From Proales similis (taxonomy: Eukaryota > Rotifera > Eurotatoria > Ploima > Proalidae), in contig JAGVRJ010000014.1 of assembly GCA_019059635.1 (NCBI GenBank), forward strand, positions 930,001-994,000: a stretch of DNA of 64,000 nucleotides. Direction: 5' to 3'. Positions 1 through 10,148 of the stretch are shown in pieces. The number at the start of each line of letters is the position of its first letter. Positions within the stretch are counted from its first letter, which is position 1. The notes below the pieces were generated by a model. The model searched no databases, was not told where the DNA came from, and saw only the letters and a list, made by a program, of their open reading frames with translations. Made by a program: the position numbers and the translations under genes.

Positions 1-751
1 GCTCGTTTATTTATATCTTTATACATCGGGCACCACCAGCGCCGCACCAATCATCACCACCGCCGCCATCGTCTTGAGCACGTTCGGTCTGTTCAAGCCG
101 TTGCGACGATGCGTATCCTCATTGGCCCTGTATTTGTCAATGCATGTCGTTTTCAGTCTCTTTTCTCTCTATCCCGGCTTCTCATTTAGTTTTCCTCTTT
201 ATCTTGATTGTCAGGCCGCCGTCAATAAACACCTTTATTCAGCATGTAAACTCTTGGCCCGTGCTTCTCCTCATTTCATTACCATTCGCACTTGAACAGA
301 CCACACACTCATTTAGAACAACGTAAATAATACAGATTTAAAGAGAAACATTCGATGTTGTATTCTCTGTGTGTCTTCTACTGGCTCGCATTTCTGATCT
401 CAACAATGAAATAAATCTGAGAGAAAGAGGCTCAGAACGAGACCAATCTGCTTCGTTTCCTTTCGCTCTTGTCGAGTAGGCAGCGTCGAGCAGACTTTTT
501 TTGGGGGTTTTATTCGTAATAATTGAAAAGCAAAAAAGTCGCAAACTCGAAAAAGAAAACTTTCAAATACTTTTCCGGTCACCGAACACGTTCGAATATA
601 TATAGTATATATAAAAAGAGAGAGAGAGAGAGGGGGAAAGAGGGGAGCGGGGGAAGAAAATTTGGTTTTAAATTGATAAACAGTCGCCTCTGTATGGAAA
701 AAAGAACTCAAGGTCGATTGCCTAGCCATGCGGGCAGTTGAAATAAGAGGC
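1..751. other. Gene-poor flank downstream of PHKG
   Basis: No convincing coding sequence was found on either strand; the open frames here lack family resemblance. A minus-strand AATAAA (plus-strand tttatt, 509-514) lies about 240 bp past the PHKG stop and is a candidate poly(A) signal for it. A short GA-repeat tract occurs around 619-640. Confidence 0.5.
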
Positions 752-2091
752 CTAGGTTGATTCGGGCGCTGCCATGTGGTCAATACGCGAAGCGTGAAGC
801 GACTTTAGGTCGCATTTAGGCTCAATTTCGAATAGAACAGCTCGATTCTGTTGCTCGCCTTTTTTCACCCAATGGCCGTAAATGGTGAACGCAGCCTTGT
901 CGATCAGCTCGCGGTAGATTTTAAATCGGTACGGATTCTCGGCCAGATCGGCCGACTGGACTGGCCGAGCGCAGAACTTGAGAGTTCGGAGGCGAATGGT
1001 GGCGCGCGCCATTTGAGCGTAGACTTTGAAGCGTGGCTTACGCTCGTAGGCGGGCGCGACAGGCACGTACTCGCGAGCGAAGAAAGCGCTGCTCAGAGCC
1101 TGTTCGACGGTGAATCGCTTTGAAGGATCGACCACGAGCAGGTTACGGATCAGATCCTTGGCCTGTTCGGAGACGTCCTCCCATTCGGGCGACGAGAACG
1201 AGTAATTGCCTTCCATGATCATTCGCAGCATGATCATCTGCCGACGGTGCCAGAAGGGCGGCGAGCCGCTCAGCAGCGTGTAAAGAATCACGCCGCACGC
1301 CCACATGTCGACCATCATGCCGTAGCCCGGCTTACCCTCGTACATCGAGCAGGCAAGTATCTCGGGCGCCAAGTAGCCGGGCGTGCCACAAAGCTCCCTT
1401 AGCTCCTCGCCTTCTTGCAGCTTCACTGCGAAGCCGAAATCGGTTATTTTCACGTTCATCTCGTTGTCGAGCAGAATGTTCTCCGGCTATTGAGAGACAA
1501 ACGTTAGAGGCCGCTGTTGAGAAAAATCGGAAGAGATTTTTTCAACCTTGAGATCGCGATGAACGATGCTGCGCTTGTGAAGCCACAGTACCGACTCGAA
1601 TATGTCGCGCATGATTTGCCTGAACAGATAGTCAGCCGACTGTTCAATCTCGCGTGTCTGGGTCAACCTACCGCGCTTTCTTCTCCGACAATCGAACCAC
1701 CCGGGTCAAGTAGTCGAATAGCTCTCCGTTCGGACACCTTTGCTCGGCGAACAAAAGTCAAATGAGAGACAAAATGAGACGAGAATTTAATTTACAGCTC
1801 CATGACTATGAACACAAACGACTCGGACTCGAACGTGTCGTGTATCTCAATTATATTGGGATGGCCTCCGATCAGCTTCATGATCTCAATCTCCCTCACC
1901 GTCTGCTCTCGCAGCTCGTCACTGTTGAACTCGAGAATTTTCACCGCGTACTCTTTGCCGCTGCTCTTTTCAACGCATCGTCTGACCACACTGCTGATGC
2001 CCTTGCCGAGCACCTCTTTGGGCTCGTACTTTGAATAGAACTCGCGCGCCTTCTCACGGTCAGGCAGCTCGTCCTGCTCCTCGTAGGCCAT
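752..2091 (-). CDS. PHKG1/2-like: Phosphorylase b kinase gamma catalytic subunit
   Basis: Serine/threonine kinase that activates glycogen phosphorylase as the catalytic subunit of phosphorylase kinase. Four exons join in phase on the minus strand: 2091-1796, 1737-1672, 1619-1547 and 1486-752, giving 389 aa against about 387 in human PHKG1. Visible features are the glycine loop (GKGISSVV), the VAIK-equivalent lysine in EYAVKIL, HRDLKPEN, DFGFA, GTPGYLAPEI, and a C-terminal calmodulin-binding/regulatory tail containing IYGHWVKKGEQQNRAVLFE, which closely matches PHKG. The ATG at 2091 was chosen because MAYEEQDELPD..FYSKYEPKEVLG aligns with the family N-terminus; the longer open frame upstream does not. 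Introns are 52-60 nt with GT-AG ends. It is divergent from the zinc-ribbon gene. Whether it corresponds to the muscle or liver type cannot be decided. Confidence 0.95.
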
Positions 2092-3046
2092 GGCAAGATT
2101 TCGCTTGCACCTGCTGCAGTTCACGATCGGCGGCCCTTTTCTACTGTCGGTGTCTCTTCGCTGCTGTCGGCGTCTCGCTCTTTTCACGCTCTATCTGCAA
2201 AAGTGATCAACTGAGTAAAAGTGGACAAAATCAATACACACACACACACACACACACAGGTCATAACATAACAGAGCAAGTGCATAATCGATTGGCTGCT
2301 CCGAGACCAGAACGAGCCGCCAATGCCGCATTTCAAACAAGTTATACTGAGAGTGCAGAATTAAGCTCGCGCTGCTCTAGTTGTTCATTGTGATGTCAAT
2401 GAGTGGCGGCGTTCAACTGTGTGTTGAGTAGACGATGACCTTTGATCAAGCGGCTAATTGGTTCGGCTCGCTCGATTTAAAGCATTGGCGCACACGCGCA
2501 CACACAGTCAACACGCCCACTACGCTCGACAGTTTCTTGGCACTCGTCAAAGAAACGTGAATTTAGCTTCGCGAGTGCCACAGCGCGCGGCCAGACGAAT
2601 CAAAAAGGGTGTGCAGTGCCTCGCAAGTGCGCACGCACACACACGAGTCGACCGGCGACGCAATTATGTGATTTGAGTAACGTCTAATGAGCTTTGATTA
2701 TACGCGTCTATCCAGACGCACAGCGGCGTTGTTCTCTTGCCAAGTCGCTGACTGCCGCTCATGTTTCAACTGCACAGCCAGCGCTGGAGTAACAGTCTGC
2801 TCTAGTCGGATGATTGCGTTGAGCGCGCCTGAGAATAAAACTATTTTCAAATCGACTGCCGATCGAGAGCTGATGGAAGCGTTGAATCAGCAGAACTAAT
2901 CGCGCAACAGCTCTGGAGTCTTGCCTTATTCGTGAATGAGGCCTTGCAATTTTCATAATTAGTCAGAAGGCCGACTAGACGAAGTAGTATTGCGCCATAA
3001 AAAAAAGCCAATATGAATGAGCACCATAATAAAGTTCGTTTCGTAA
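2092..3046. promoter_or_regulatory. Divergent intergenic region PHKG / zinc-ribbon gene
   Basis: This 955-bp stretch separates two divergent starts, so it probably holds both promoters. It contains a (CA)n microsatellite near 2235-2258 and a second CA-rich stretch near 2490-2510. No coding sequence with family resemblance was found. No TATA box or named operator can be assigned with confidence. Confidence 0.4.
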
Positions 3047-3343
3047 ATGGGCAAGGCAATGTCGTGTGAGGGCAAGAAGCAAGAAGAGACGATAATAGAG
3101 CGCCTGCATGAAAGCTACAGACAAAGGCCGCGGCCGGTTTGCGACAAGTGCCAGTCGAACGATCATGTGGTGCCCTGCGTGTTTGGCAAGCCTTCGCGAG
3201 AACTGGCACTCTACGCTTCGAAAGGCCACGTTAAGCTGCTCGGCTGCTGTGTGAGCCCCGACGCTCCGATCGCCTATTGTAACAAATGCCAGCAGAACCT
3301 ATTCAAGCCGGGCGTCTCCGACCAGAATGCTGCAGCCAATTGA
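3047..3343 (+). CDS. Small conserved zinc-ribbon protein
   Basis: A 98-aa single-exon protein. It carries two CxxC knuckles, CDKC near residue 28 and CNKC near residue 80, separated by a conserved-looking core (VFGKPSRELALYASKGHVKL, then GCCVSPDAP). This arrangement resembles a family of short zinc-ribbon proteins known mainly from bacteria, where a CPxCGS..YG.PSPEL..A..G...LGGC pattern is typical. The four cysteines probably bind one zinc; the function is unknown. The start could also be the second in-frame ATG at 3059. A 9-codon upstream ORF (3017-3046) ends directly before the ATG. A poly(A) signal AATAAA lies at 3390-3395. A shadow frame cannot be wholly excluded, but the paired knuckles make this unlikely. 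Confidence 0.72.
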   Translation: MGKAMSCEGKKQEETIIERLHESYRQRPRPVCDKCQSNDHVVPCVFGKPSRELALYASKGHVKLLGCCVSPDAPIAYCNKCQQNLFKPGVSDQNAAAN

Positions 3344-3960
3344 CTCGAACATTCCCTTCTACTCAAGTGGCCAACTCTTCTTTTAACCGAATAAAACGCC
3401 TGCTACTGTTTTTTTTTAAGCGAGTTTTGAAAGCGCCTGTTCCAGACGAGACAGCTGGAAGATGGCACTTTTGAAACTTAATTTTGCAATTTCGAATCGA
3501 CTATGCCACTCGAGGCCAATTTGAATGCGTCAGGTGCAGGGCTGAGAGGAAGACCCGAGCGCTGATAAGGGCCAGGCGCTGTTGGCGAATAACGAAGACG
3601 AAGCGAGTTTGGCACGAACAAGCGAGGCGCCAAATTTGGAGACAAATGTACGGTCGTACAAAATGACCCCGTTCGAGAGGAGGGGGGAGGGAGTGTGCGC
3701 ACGCACACGTCGACGCTTGCTGGCTGGCTGGTTCGAATACGCACAAAGATTAGCTTGAATCGCTACTAACCATCACCTTAGCCAAAACGTCATCAAATTT
3801 TCTCGTATTCACCGAAAGTTGTGCGCGCTTGTGTGCACATTTCAAATAGGGCCTCAATCTGCTGGCCATCATTGATCGCAATGGTGGCATTTCGAGTGTG
3901 ATGTTGCACTAATAACTGAATTTTCTAATTCTAGACAGGAAACGGATCGGAATACATCTA
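3344..3960 (+). promoter_or_regulatory. Zinc-ribbon 3' end and SND1 5' region with splice acceptor
   Basis: Positions 3390-3395 hold AATAAA for the upstream gene. Just before the SND1 ATG there is a pyrimidine-rich tract ending in a consensus acceptor (ttctaattctag, AG at 3933-3934), with a possible branch-like CTAAT motif upstream. It leaves a 26-nt leader before the ATG at 3961. This suggests either a 5'-UTR intron or a trans-splice acceptor. No further gene is visible. Confidence 0.5.
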
Positions 3961-6684
3961 ATGTCGGCGCAGAAAGCTCAAGGGCAAGCATCAGCTGGCC
4001 AGCTGTACAGAGGCGTTGTTAAGCATGTTATCTCGGGCGATTGTCTCGTTATGCGTTCAATGGTGGCCAAGGAAGGCAAAGTGCTCGAAAAGCAGATAAT
4101 GCTGTCAAACATAAGCGCGCCAAGACTGGGCCGTCGTCTGGCCGACGGAAATGTCGAGCCCGATCAGCCGTACGCGTTTGAGGCGCGCGAGTTCCTGCGC
4201 AAGAAGCTCGTCGGCAAAGAGGTCTGCTTTGTGAAGGAGGCCACTCTGCAGAACAACACAGAGCGTGGCACTCTCTATCTGGGCCGCGATGCAAACGGAG
4301 AGAGCATAAACGAGGCGGTGGTGGGCGCCGGCCTCGCCGAGGTTCGCCGCCTCAACAAAGGTGGCGAAGAAGAGGCCAAGCTGATCGCTGTCGAAGAGCA
4401 AGCCAAGAGCCAGTCGCTCGGCAAATGGTCGAACGATGCCGAAAAAGAGCACGTGCGCGACGTCAAGTACTCGATAGAGAATGCCACCAATTTCGTCGAC
4501 TCGCACAAGCAGAAGCCGCTCGACGCGATCGTCGAGTACGTGAGAGACGGAAGCACTGTGCGAGTGCTGCTATTGCCCAGCTATCATTTGGTGACCGTCC
4601 AGCTGTCGGGCGTCAAGTGTCCAGTCTTCAAAAGAGAAGGAGACCAAGAGGTCGCCGAGCCTTTTGCAGAGGAGGCCAAGCAGTTTGTTGAGATGCGACT
4701 CATGCAGCGAGAGATCAAGGTCGTGCTAGAGGGCGTGGCAAACCAGAGCAGCGGCATTCTACTCGGCACTCTGCTCCATCCGAACGGCAACATAGCCGAG
4801 TTCTTGCTCAAGGAGGGACTGGCCAAGTGCGTCGACTGGTCGATGGGCGTTGTAACGTGCGGGCGCGAAAACTACCGCAACGCAGAGAAACAGGCCAAGC
4901 AAGCCAAACTGCGCCTGTGGAAGAACTACACCCAGGCCGCCAGTGGTCTCGATCAGGCCAACAAGGCATTCGCGGGCAAAGTGATCGAGGTAGTAAACGG
5001 CGACGCGCTTGTCGTCCGACTCAGCGACAACTCAGTCAAGAAGATCTTTTTGTCGAGCATTCGAGCGCCGCGCAGCGCCGACTTTCCCGACTTGCCGGTG
5101 AGGGCCGACCGGAAGGGAACCGCTCTCTACGACGTGCCTTACCTGTTTGACGCGCGCGAGTTCCTGCGCAAGAAGCTCATCGGCAAAAAGGTCAACTGCG
5201 TGATCGACTACGTGCAGGCCAAGTCGGACGACTACCCAGAGAAATGCTGCTGCACAGTGATGCTGGGCGAGACGAACATCGCCGAGGCGCTGGTCAGTCA
5301 AGGCCTGGCCAAGGTCATTCGCTACAAACAAGACGACGACCAGCGATCGTCCAAGTACGACGATCTGCTCTCGGCCGAGACTCGAGCTCAAAAGAAGGCC
5401 GTCGGTCTGCACAGCAGCAAAGAGCCCGGAACGTTGAAAATCGCCGACATCTCGAGCGACTCGGCCAAGGCCAAGCAGTTTCTGCCTCTTTTACAGCGCT
5501 CAGGCCGACTCGAAGCAGTCGTCGAGCACGTCTTCTCCGGCTCGCGTTTCAAGCTCTACTTGCCCAAAGAGACGTGCACCATCACTTTCCTCCTCTCGGG
5601 CATTGACTGTCCCCGCCTGGGCCGGCCTGCCGCTGCCGGTGGCCAAGCCACTCAGGCCGACGAGTTTGCCGAAGAAGCTTTCGCACTGGCCAAGAACCAG
5701 TGCATGCAGCATCAAGTCAAAATTGAAATCGAGTCCGTCGATCGCGGAGGCAACTTCATCGGCCAGCTGGTCACCGACGACAATGTGAACATATCGGTTG
5801 CGCTTGTGGAGGCTGGCTACGCGGCCGCTTATCGAACTGGCGGCAGCAGTGCGTTCCATTCTCAAATCAACAACGCAGAGCGAATAGCCAAAGAGAAGAG
5901 AATCGGCCGATGGAAGAACTATGTGGAGCCGAAGGCGGTCGAAGAGTCGAGCGAAAAGAACGAGCCCGCCGAACGAGTGGTCAATCACAAGAAGGTGGTC
6001 ATCACCGAAGTGGACACCGATTTGCACTTTTATGCCCAGCATGTTGAGGACGGTCCCAAGCTGGAGCAGCTGACCACCAGCTTGCGGGAAGAGCTGGCGA
6101 CCAAGCCACCGGTGCCTGGCGCCTACGTGCCCAAAGTCGGCGACTTGTGCGTGGCCAAGTTCACCATGGACGACGAGTGGTACAGAGCCAAGGTGCTCTC
6201 CAAGAACAGCAACGGCACATACTCGGTCCAGTTTGTTGACTATGGCAACAAGGAGAGCCTGAGCACCACTCGATTGGGTCAGATTCCGGCCGGCTACGAG
6301 GCGCTGCCACCACAAGCAGTTAGATACGGCCTCGCTCTTGTTCAGCTCTCATTTGACGAGGACGACGTCGAGGCGGCTCTCGAACGCTTCAAGCAAGCAA
6401 CTCTCTCAGACCCGGACGCGCAGTTTGCCATAAACCCCGAATACAAGCTCAACGGTGTTGACTATGTCACTCTGTATGACTCGAACAAGAACGACTTGGG
6501 CCGCAAGCTCGTCGATGATGGCTTCGTTCTGGTCGACCGCGCCCGAAAAGAGAGACGCCTGCAGAAAATGCTCGCCGACTACCTCAAATCGATGAACATC
6601 GCCAAGAAAGAGCACAAGAACATGTGGCGTTATGGAGACAAGGAGCAGGACGACGCGAACGAGTTCGGTCTCTCTAGGCGATAG
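3961..6684 (+). CDS. SND1: Tudor staphylococcal nuclease (Tudor-SN, p100)
   Basis: Multifunctional RNA-binding protein and nuclease of the RISC, RNA-editing and splicing contexts, mainly cytoplasmic. A single uninterrupted frame of 907 codons, close to the 910-aa human protein. It has four staphylococcal-nuclease-like repeats (about residues 15-160, 185-330, 345-500 and 525-665). The Tudor domain follows around 720-800 (VGDLCVAKFTMDDEWYRAKV and VQFVDYGNKE) and is embedded in a fifth, partial SN fold. The repeated YAFEAREFLRKKLVGKEVCF and YLFDAREFLRKKLIGKKVNC segments, and the C-terminal NMWRYGDKEQDDANEFGLSR, are near-diagnostic. It is intronless in its coding part, unlike several neighbours. 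A poly(A) signal lies near 6865-6870. Confidence 0.97.
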   Translation: MSAQKAQGQASAGQLYRGVVKHVISGDCLVMRSMVAKEGKVLEKQIMLSNISAPRLGRRLADGNVEPDQPYAFEAREFLRKKLVGKEVCFVKEATLQNNTERGTLYLGRDANGESINEAVVGAGLAEVRRLNKGGEEEAKLIAVEEQAKSQSLGKWSNDAEKEHVRDVKYSIENATNFVDSHKQKPLDAIVEYVRDGSTVRVLLLPSYHLVTVQLSGVKCPVFKREGDQEVAEPFAEEAKQFVEMRLMQREIKVVLEGVANQSSGILLGTLLHPNGNIAEFLLKEGLAKCVDWSMGVVTCGRENYRNAEKQAKQAKLRLWKNYTQAASGLDQANKAFAGKVIEVVNGDALVVRLSDNSVKKIFLSSIRAPRSADFPDLPVRADRKGTALYDVPYLFDAREFLRKKLIGKKVNCVIDYVQAKSDDYPEKCCCTVMLGETNIAEALVSQGLAKVIRYKQDDDQRSSKYDDLLSAETRAQKKAVGLHSSKEPGTLKIADISSDSAKAKQFLPLLQRSGRLEAVVEHVFSGSRFKLYLPKETCTITFLLSGIDCPRLGRPAAAGGQATQADEFAEEAFALAKNQCMQHQVKIEIESVDRGGNFIGQLVTDDNVNISVALVEAGYAAAYRTGGSSAFHSQINNAERIAKEKRIGRWKNYVEPKAVEESSEKNEPAERVVNHKKVVITEVDTDLHFYAQHVEDGPKLEQLTTSLREELATKPPVPGAYVPKVGDLCVAKFTMDDEWYRAKVLSKNSNGTYSVQFVDYGNKESLSTTRLGQIPAGYEALPPQAVRYGLALVQLSFDEDDVEAALERFKQATLSDPDAQFAINPEYKLNGVDYVTLYDSNKNDLGRKLVDDGFVLVDRARKERRLQKMLADYLKSMNIAKKEHKNMWRYGDKEQDDANEFGLSRR

Positions 6685-6964
6685 GACTGCTGCCGCCTGT
6701 TGGCTTTTTTAAATTATCATCACCATCATCGTTACCACCACCAGCAGCACCAACATTATCATTGTCTTGATCATCATCATCTGCATTCGTTTATTTTAAG
6801 CCGTTTAATCTTAAGCAAAACCAAAACAAGCACGACAGCGAAACAAACAAGCCAGTTTAGCCGAAATAAAACTCTCAATTTGACCAAGCAACTCAAAAAT
6901 GTAACGCACGCCGTGTGTGTGCGTGCGGATGCTTGACTCGGCATGGGATCCACTTGGGATGGGA
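6685..6964. terminator. Convergent 3' ends of SND1 and pseudophosphatase gene
   Basis: Only 280 bp separate the two convergent stop codons. SND1 has AATAAA at about 6865-6870 on the plus strand. The minus-strand gene has its AATAAA (plus-strand tttatt) near 6790-6795. If both are used, the two mRNAs overlap in antisense by roughly 100 nt. A CA/AC-rich low-complexity stretch lies at about 6715-6785. Confidence 0.5.
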
Positions 6965-8197
6965 TCAAGTGGTGTCGGCGTTGAAAAAGCCCATGCGGTA
7001 GAGATACTGCTCGAACTTGAACAGATAGTCCGAATAGCATCGGTCAAGTTTTATGCAGCCTGTTTGGTATCGAAAGCGGCTTGAAACTGTCTCGAGCGCT
7101 TTTCTCATTCTCATGTTGTACTCGACCATCAGGTATTGCACGCAGGCGGTCAGCGTGCGACTCTCCGCGAGCTCCTTGCCAAACAAGAGAAGATTCTGGC
7201 TGCCCGCCGATTTCTTTGTCTGGTTTATGAACTTGTTCAGCTCGGAGAACGAGTAGAATATGTTGTGGAAATTGGTTTGCTCCAATTTGATGCATATGTT
7301 CAGTCTGGAATGAATCGAGTCACATTGGCACGGAATTCTGCCGACCAGATGTCCGCTCAGCTCGTCTGGCCGCAAGTTGGTCAGGTCGGCGGTGAACTCA
7401 ATGCCCAATGTGCAGAGCAGTCGCTCGTTTCGAATGCAATGAACACTTCCGATGAACAGATGATCGCAAATCTGCACAATTGACCGCTCTCGGCTGTGCA
7501 TAATGCCGAGCTCGTTGAGAAACCGCTGACTAGGCGAGAGAACGGGCCGCTTCTCGAGCTCTATAGTCTCCGGCTCGACATCCATTGGCGAGATTACAGC
7601 CAGCTCACTCAGTTGACTCGTGTCCGACTTGTCGCCAGTCCAACTCGAGCTGGATATTAGGCTGCCTTGATGAGAGATCATTTCAAACTGCGTAATGAAC
7701 GGACTAGTCGACAAATCGAGAAAGTGATCCATCCTCGACCTGGCCGGACTGCCTGTGCCCATGTTTGGCATCGAGTCGCGCTTGGGTATGACTACGGACT
7801 CGTGGCCTGACTCGAGTCGGAGCAGACTTTCACCGTCATCGGAGTGCGATCGGTTTCGAGAATGTCTCGCCTCTCGATCATCGTCGTCCTCTTCGCTCGA
7901 GTCGTTCTGACTCACACGGATGCTGATCGGACTCGTGGCCAATCTCAATGGCACCTGGTCACACAGTTCAGACTTTCTTTTCTCTTGATTCCCGGGCGAT
8001 AGATACTCGTCGAATTTGAAGCTGGCTGGCTGGCGCTCTGAGACGTTCGCCGACCAAAATTTAGGACTTGTTCGCCCGGGCCCTTCCTCGGGCTTCATTC
8101 GACTGAGGCGAAATGAGCTGCGGAATATCTGCTTGCTCATTTCATCGTCTGCTGCATATTTGGCACTCGCTCGACGGCCCGTTACCTTGAGATTCAT
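6965..8197 (-). CDS. Dual-specificity-phosphatase-like protein lacking the catalytic Cys
   Basis: Protein of 410 aa. The N-terminal half (about 1-230) is polar, Ser/Asp/Glu-rich and probably disordered. The C-terminal part resembles a compact DUSP/STYX fold: it starts at IVQICDHLFIGSVHCIRN, continues through the segment equivalent to the DLPEE loop, then reaches the P-loop position. Active enzymes have HCxxGxSRS there, but this protein reads LLLFGKELAESRTLTACVQY, so the catalytic cysteine and the preceding histidine are both absent. It is therefore predicted to be a pseudophosphatase that binds rather than hydrolyses phosphoproteins, as STYX does. The ATG at 8197 opens the frame and no intron is required. 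The exact orthologue is not recognised. It is convergent with SND1. Confidence 0.7.
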   Translation of the reverse strand: MNLKVTGRRASAKYAADDEMSKQIFRSSFRLSRMKPEEGPGRTSPKFWSANVSERQPASFKFDEYLSPGNQEKRKSELCDQVPLRLATSPISIRVSQNDSSEEDDDDREARHSRNRSHSDDGESLLRLESGHESVVIPKRDSMPNMGTGSPARSRMDHFLDLSTSPFITQFEMISHQGSLISSSSWTGDKSDTSQLSELAVISPMDVEPETIELEKRPVLSPSQRFLNELGIMHSRERSIVQICDHLFIGSVHCIRNERLLCTLGIEFTADLTNLRPDELSGHLVGRIPCQCDSIHSRLNICIKLEQTNFHNIFYSFSELNKFINQTKKSAGSQNLLLFGKELAESRTLTACVQYLMVEYNMRMRKALETVSSRFRYQTGCIKLDRCYSDYLFKFEQYLYRMGFFNADTT

Positions 8198-9059
8198 TGC
8201 TCACTTGTTCGGTCGAATGCTTGTGCTTGCGTGAGACCAGTCCATGTGAAAAACAGAGGAGGCACAATCGTTCCAAAAACTCTTTTTCTTTCTCTGATGC
8301 TCTGATGTTTTTTGCTCGGGCTCAGTCACAAGGCGAAAGCGAATGCGACTATAATGAGAACGATCGATGACTAACGCTCTCTTCTGCCTCTTTTGCTTGT
8401 CGATGAGCTTATTCAACAAGAGGAAGCCAGGTGGCTGGCTCCTGCTGCTAATCAACCCACAACACCGCAGATAAGGACCATGACGAACAAGGCCTTAATT
8501 AATATTTTGCGATAAAAATTGATTTAACCACACACACACACGGCAACTGAGAGCAGCGTTTGGCATCCTCACTAATTTCGGGCCTTTTTCCTGCAAATTA
8601 ATAGGCGCCTGAGGGTAATAAATCAGATGTTCATCTTGTCGACCATTGTGCTGACAATCAGTCTCACCTCCGATGGCTCTCGATATTCTCCTCGCGTACG
8701 TCACGTATCCACTTTGCACACAAGCGGGACCCGAGTTTGAATGCACTGTGAATTTTGTTTTGCGCCGTCAAGCGCCTTCCCGCACAACGCCGTATGTTCT
8801 GCTGCAGCTGCAGCGAGCGCATTATTTGCGATCTGTTAGACACTCGCACGCCTCGTCGCTGGTGGAAGAGAGCTTTAAGCAAACGCGCACCCTTCCTAAT
8901 GGAAACAGAGCCGAGTGCCTGTTGGTTCGCCGCCTCTTTGGCGCCTGCTTCTTTCTCGTCTGACTTGACTGTGTTGATGAGTGCAAGCGTCTGGCATGTT
9001 AACTCTTCAATGCACATTAAGCGGGCGAATTGCTCTTCCCATTAGATTTGAAGTTTGAG
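8198..9059. promoter_or_regulatory. Divergent region pseudophosphatase / jagunal
   Basis: The starts at 8197 (-) and 9060 (+) diverge, so the 862-bp interval probably contains both promoters. A short CA tract lies at about 8528-8540. Several short open frames cross on both strands, but none resembles a known protein and they overlap one another, as chance frames do. Confidence 0.4.
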
Positions 9060-9849
9060 ATGGCTACGAGAGGAGGCGGCGGTCGGCCCGACGGTACAGA
9101 TGGTACCGACTTCATGCATCGAGAGAAGATCGCTTCTCATTACGCGATTAGGTAAATTTCTCTTAAACATCTAGGAACCAGAGAGAAAGGGATAGAGAGA
9201 GAGAGAGAAAATATTCGCCCGTGAGAGCTACACTTAGCCTTACATTTGCGAAAGCCAGAGAGCGAAGGAAGCGTCCGACGCAGCCTTTCGCAGCAGCCTC
9301 GGTTGTTTCAAAGCAAAATTTAAACCGATTGAAATGAACGCTCAACTCGACTCGAAGCTAAACGCCTTATTCTTAAGTGCCGAAGTAAAACGATACGTCA
9401 AATATGCCATCTACATGCATTTCTTCATCTCAATGCTGATCATCGTGCAAATAGCCTTGTACTTCGGAGCGCCCTACGCGCCCAATCTATTACCGGACGC
9501 ACCCAAGCCCAACCTGTGGCAATACATCTGGCTGACTAGTCTGGTGCCGGGCTTGATCGGCTACTTGTCTATGAGCCGGAACAATCTCAGACTGTTACAA
9601 GTGTACTACCAAGGCACCATCTGGCTCGGCCTAGTGCCCGTCTTGGCCACGATGCTGATGAACGCGTCCGACCTGCTTGAATACGCCAAAAGCAAAAAGA
9701 CAAACAGCACCTATCACGACTTTCCGCTAATAGTCGTCTGGTACATGTATCTGTTTGTGGCCGTGCAAATACACGCGTTCGGCATCTACTTTGCTAGAGT
9801 GCTGATCAGAGCCTGGTCAAAAGATGCCTTGAACAGGAAAAGAAAGTGA
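9060..9849 (+). CDS. JAGN1: Jagunal homologue, ER membrane protein
   Basis: Multi-pass endoplasmic-reticulum protein needed for ER organisation and early secretory traffic. Two exons join in phase: 9060-9151 and 9378-9849 (intron 226 nt, GT-AG, acceptor after ttcttaag), giving 187 aa against 183 in human. Exon 1 encodes MATRGGG..DGTDGTDFMHREKIASHYAI, the hallmark N-terminus. The junction restores a serine, followed by AEVKRYVKYAIYMHF with the same spacing as human JAGN1. Four hydrophobic segments and a dibasic C-terminus (NRKRK) follow. The poly(A) signal AATAAA is at 9881-9886. Its last codons and 3' end have been copied elsewhere in the window (near 18745). Confidence 0.93.
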
Positions 9850-10148
9850 CCTCTGCCAGTTGGGGACACTCTGTTGGAAGAATAAATTGCCCTCTAGACT
9901 GTCTCTTTTCTATTTGGGCGCCCCCTTTGTTTTATGAATCGGAATTGGCATTCAAGATAATTTCGCATAAAAAAAAGAAATTTATGGTACAATGGGTAAA
10001 CAAAGACTCTGTTTATGAGTTGAGTGATAGAAATGAAGTGATGCGAATCGGGCCGTTTAATATATTCAATGCATTGCATTTTTGATAAGATAAACTAAGT
10101 GTGACTATTTGAAAGAGTTTGATTAATGGATGCGCGAAATAAGAAGCA
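9824..10148 (+). repeat. Founder copy of the jagunal-3'-end / GT92-A 5' flank segment
   Basis: This stretch begins in the last jagunal codons and runs to the first GT92-A start. Clearly related sequence recurs before other A genes, at 18745-19059, 22285-22488, and in the spacers before 25423, 28345 and 31267. Shared landmarks are the AATAAA-containing jagunal tail (9881), a TCTAGACT motif, GCAGTGATGCGAATC-like sequence and a final GCGAAATAAGAAGCA leader. Because only this copy is continuous with a complete jagunal gene, it is the likely source. Confidence 0.7.

Noticed and set aside
2235-2258. CA repeat as a possible CRISPR-like or functional repeat
   Set aside because: Simple microsatellite; no spacers or unit structure.
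5500-6315. 271-codon minus-strand frame inside SND1
   Set aside because: Antisense shadow of a highly conserved coding sequence, with no independent similarity.
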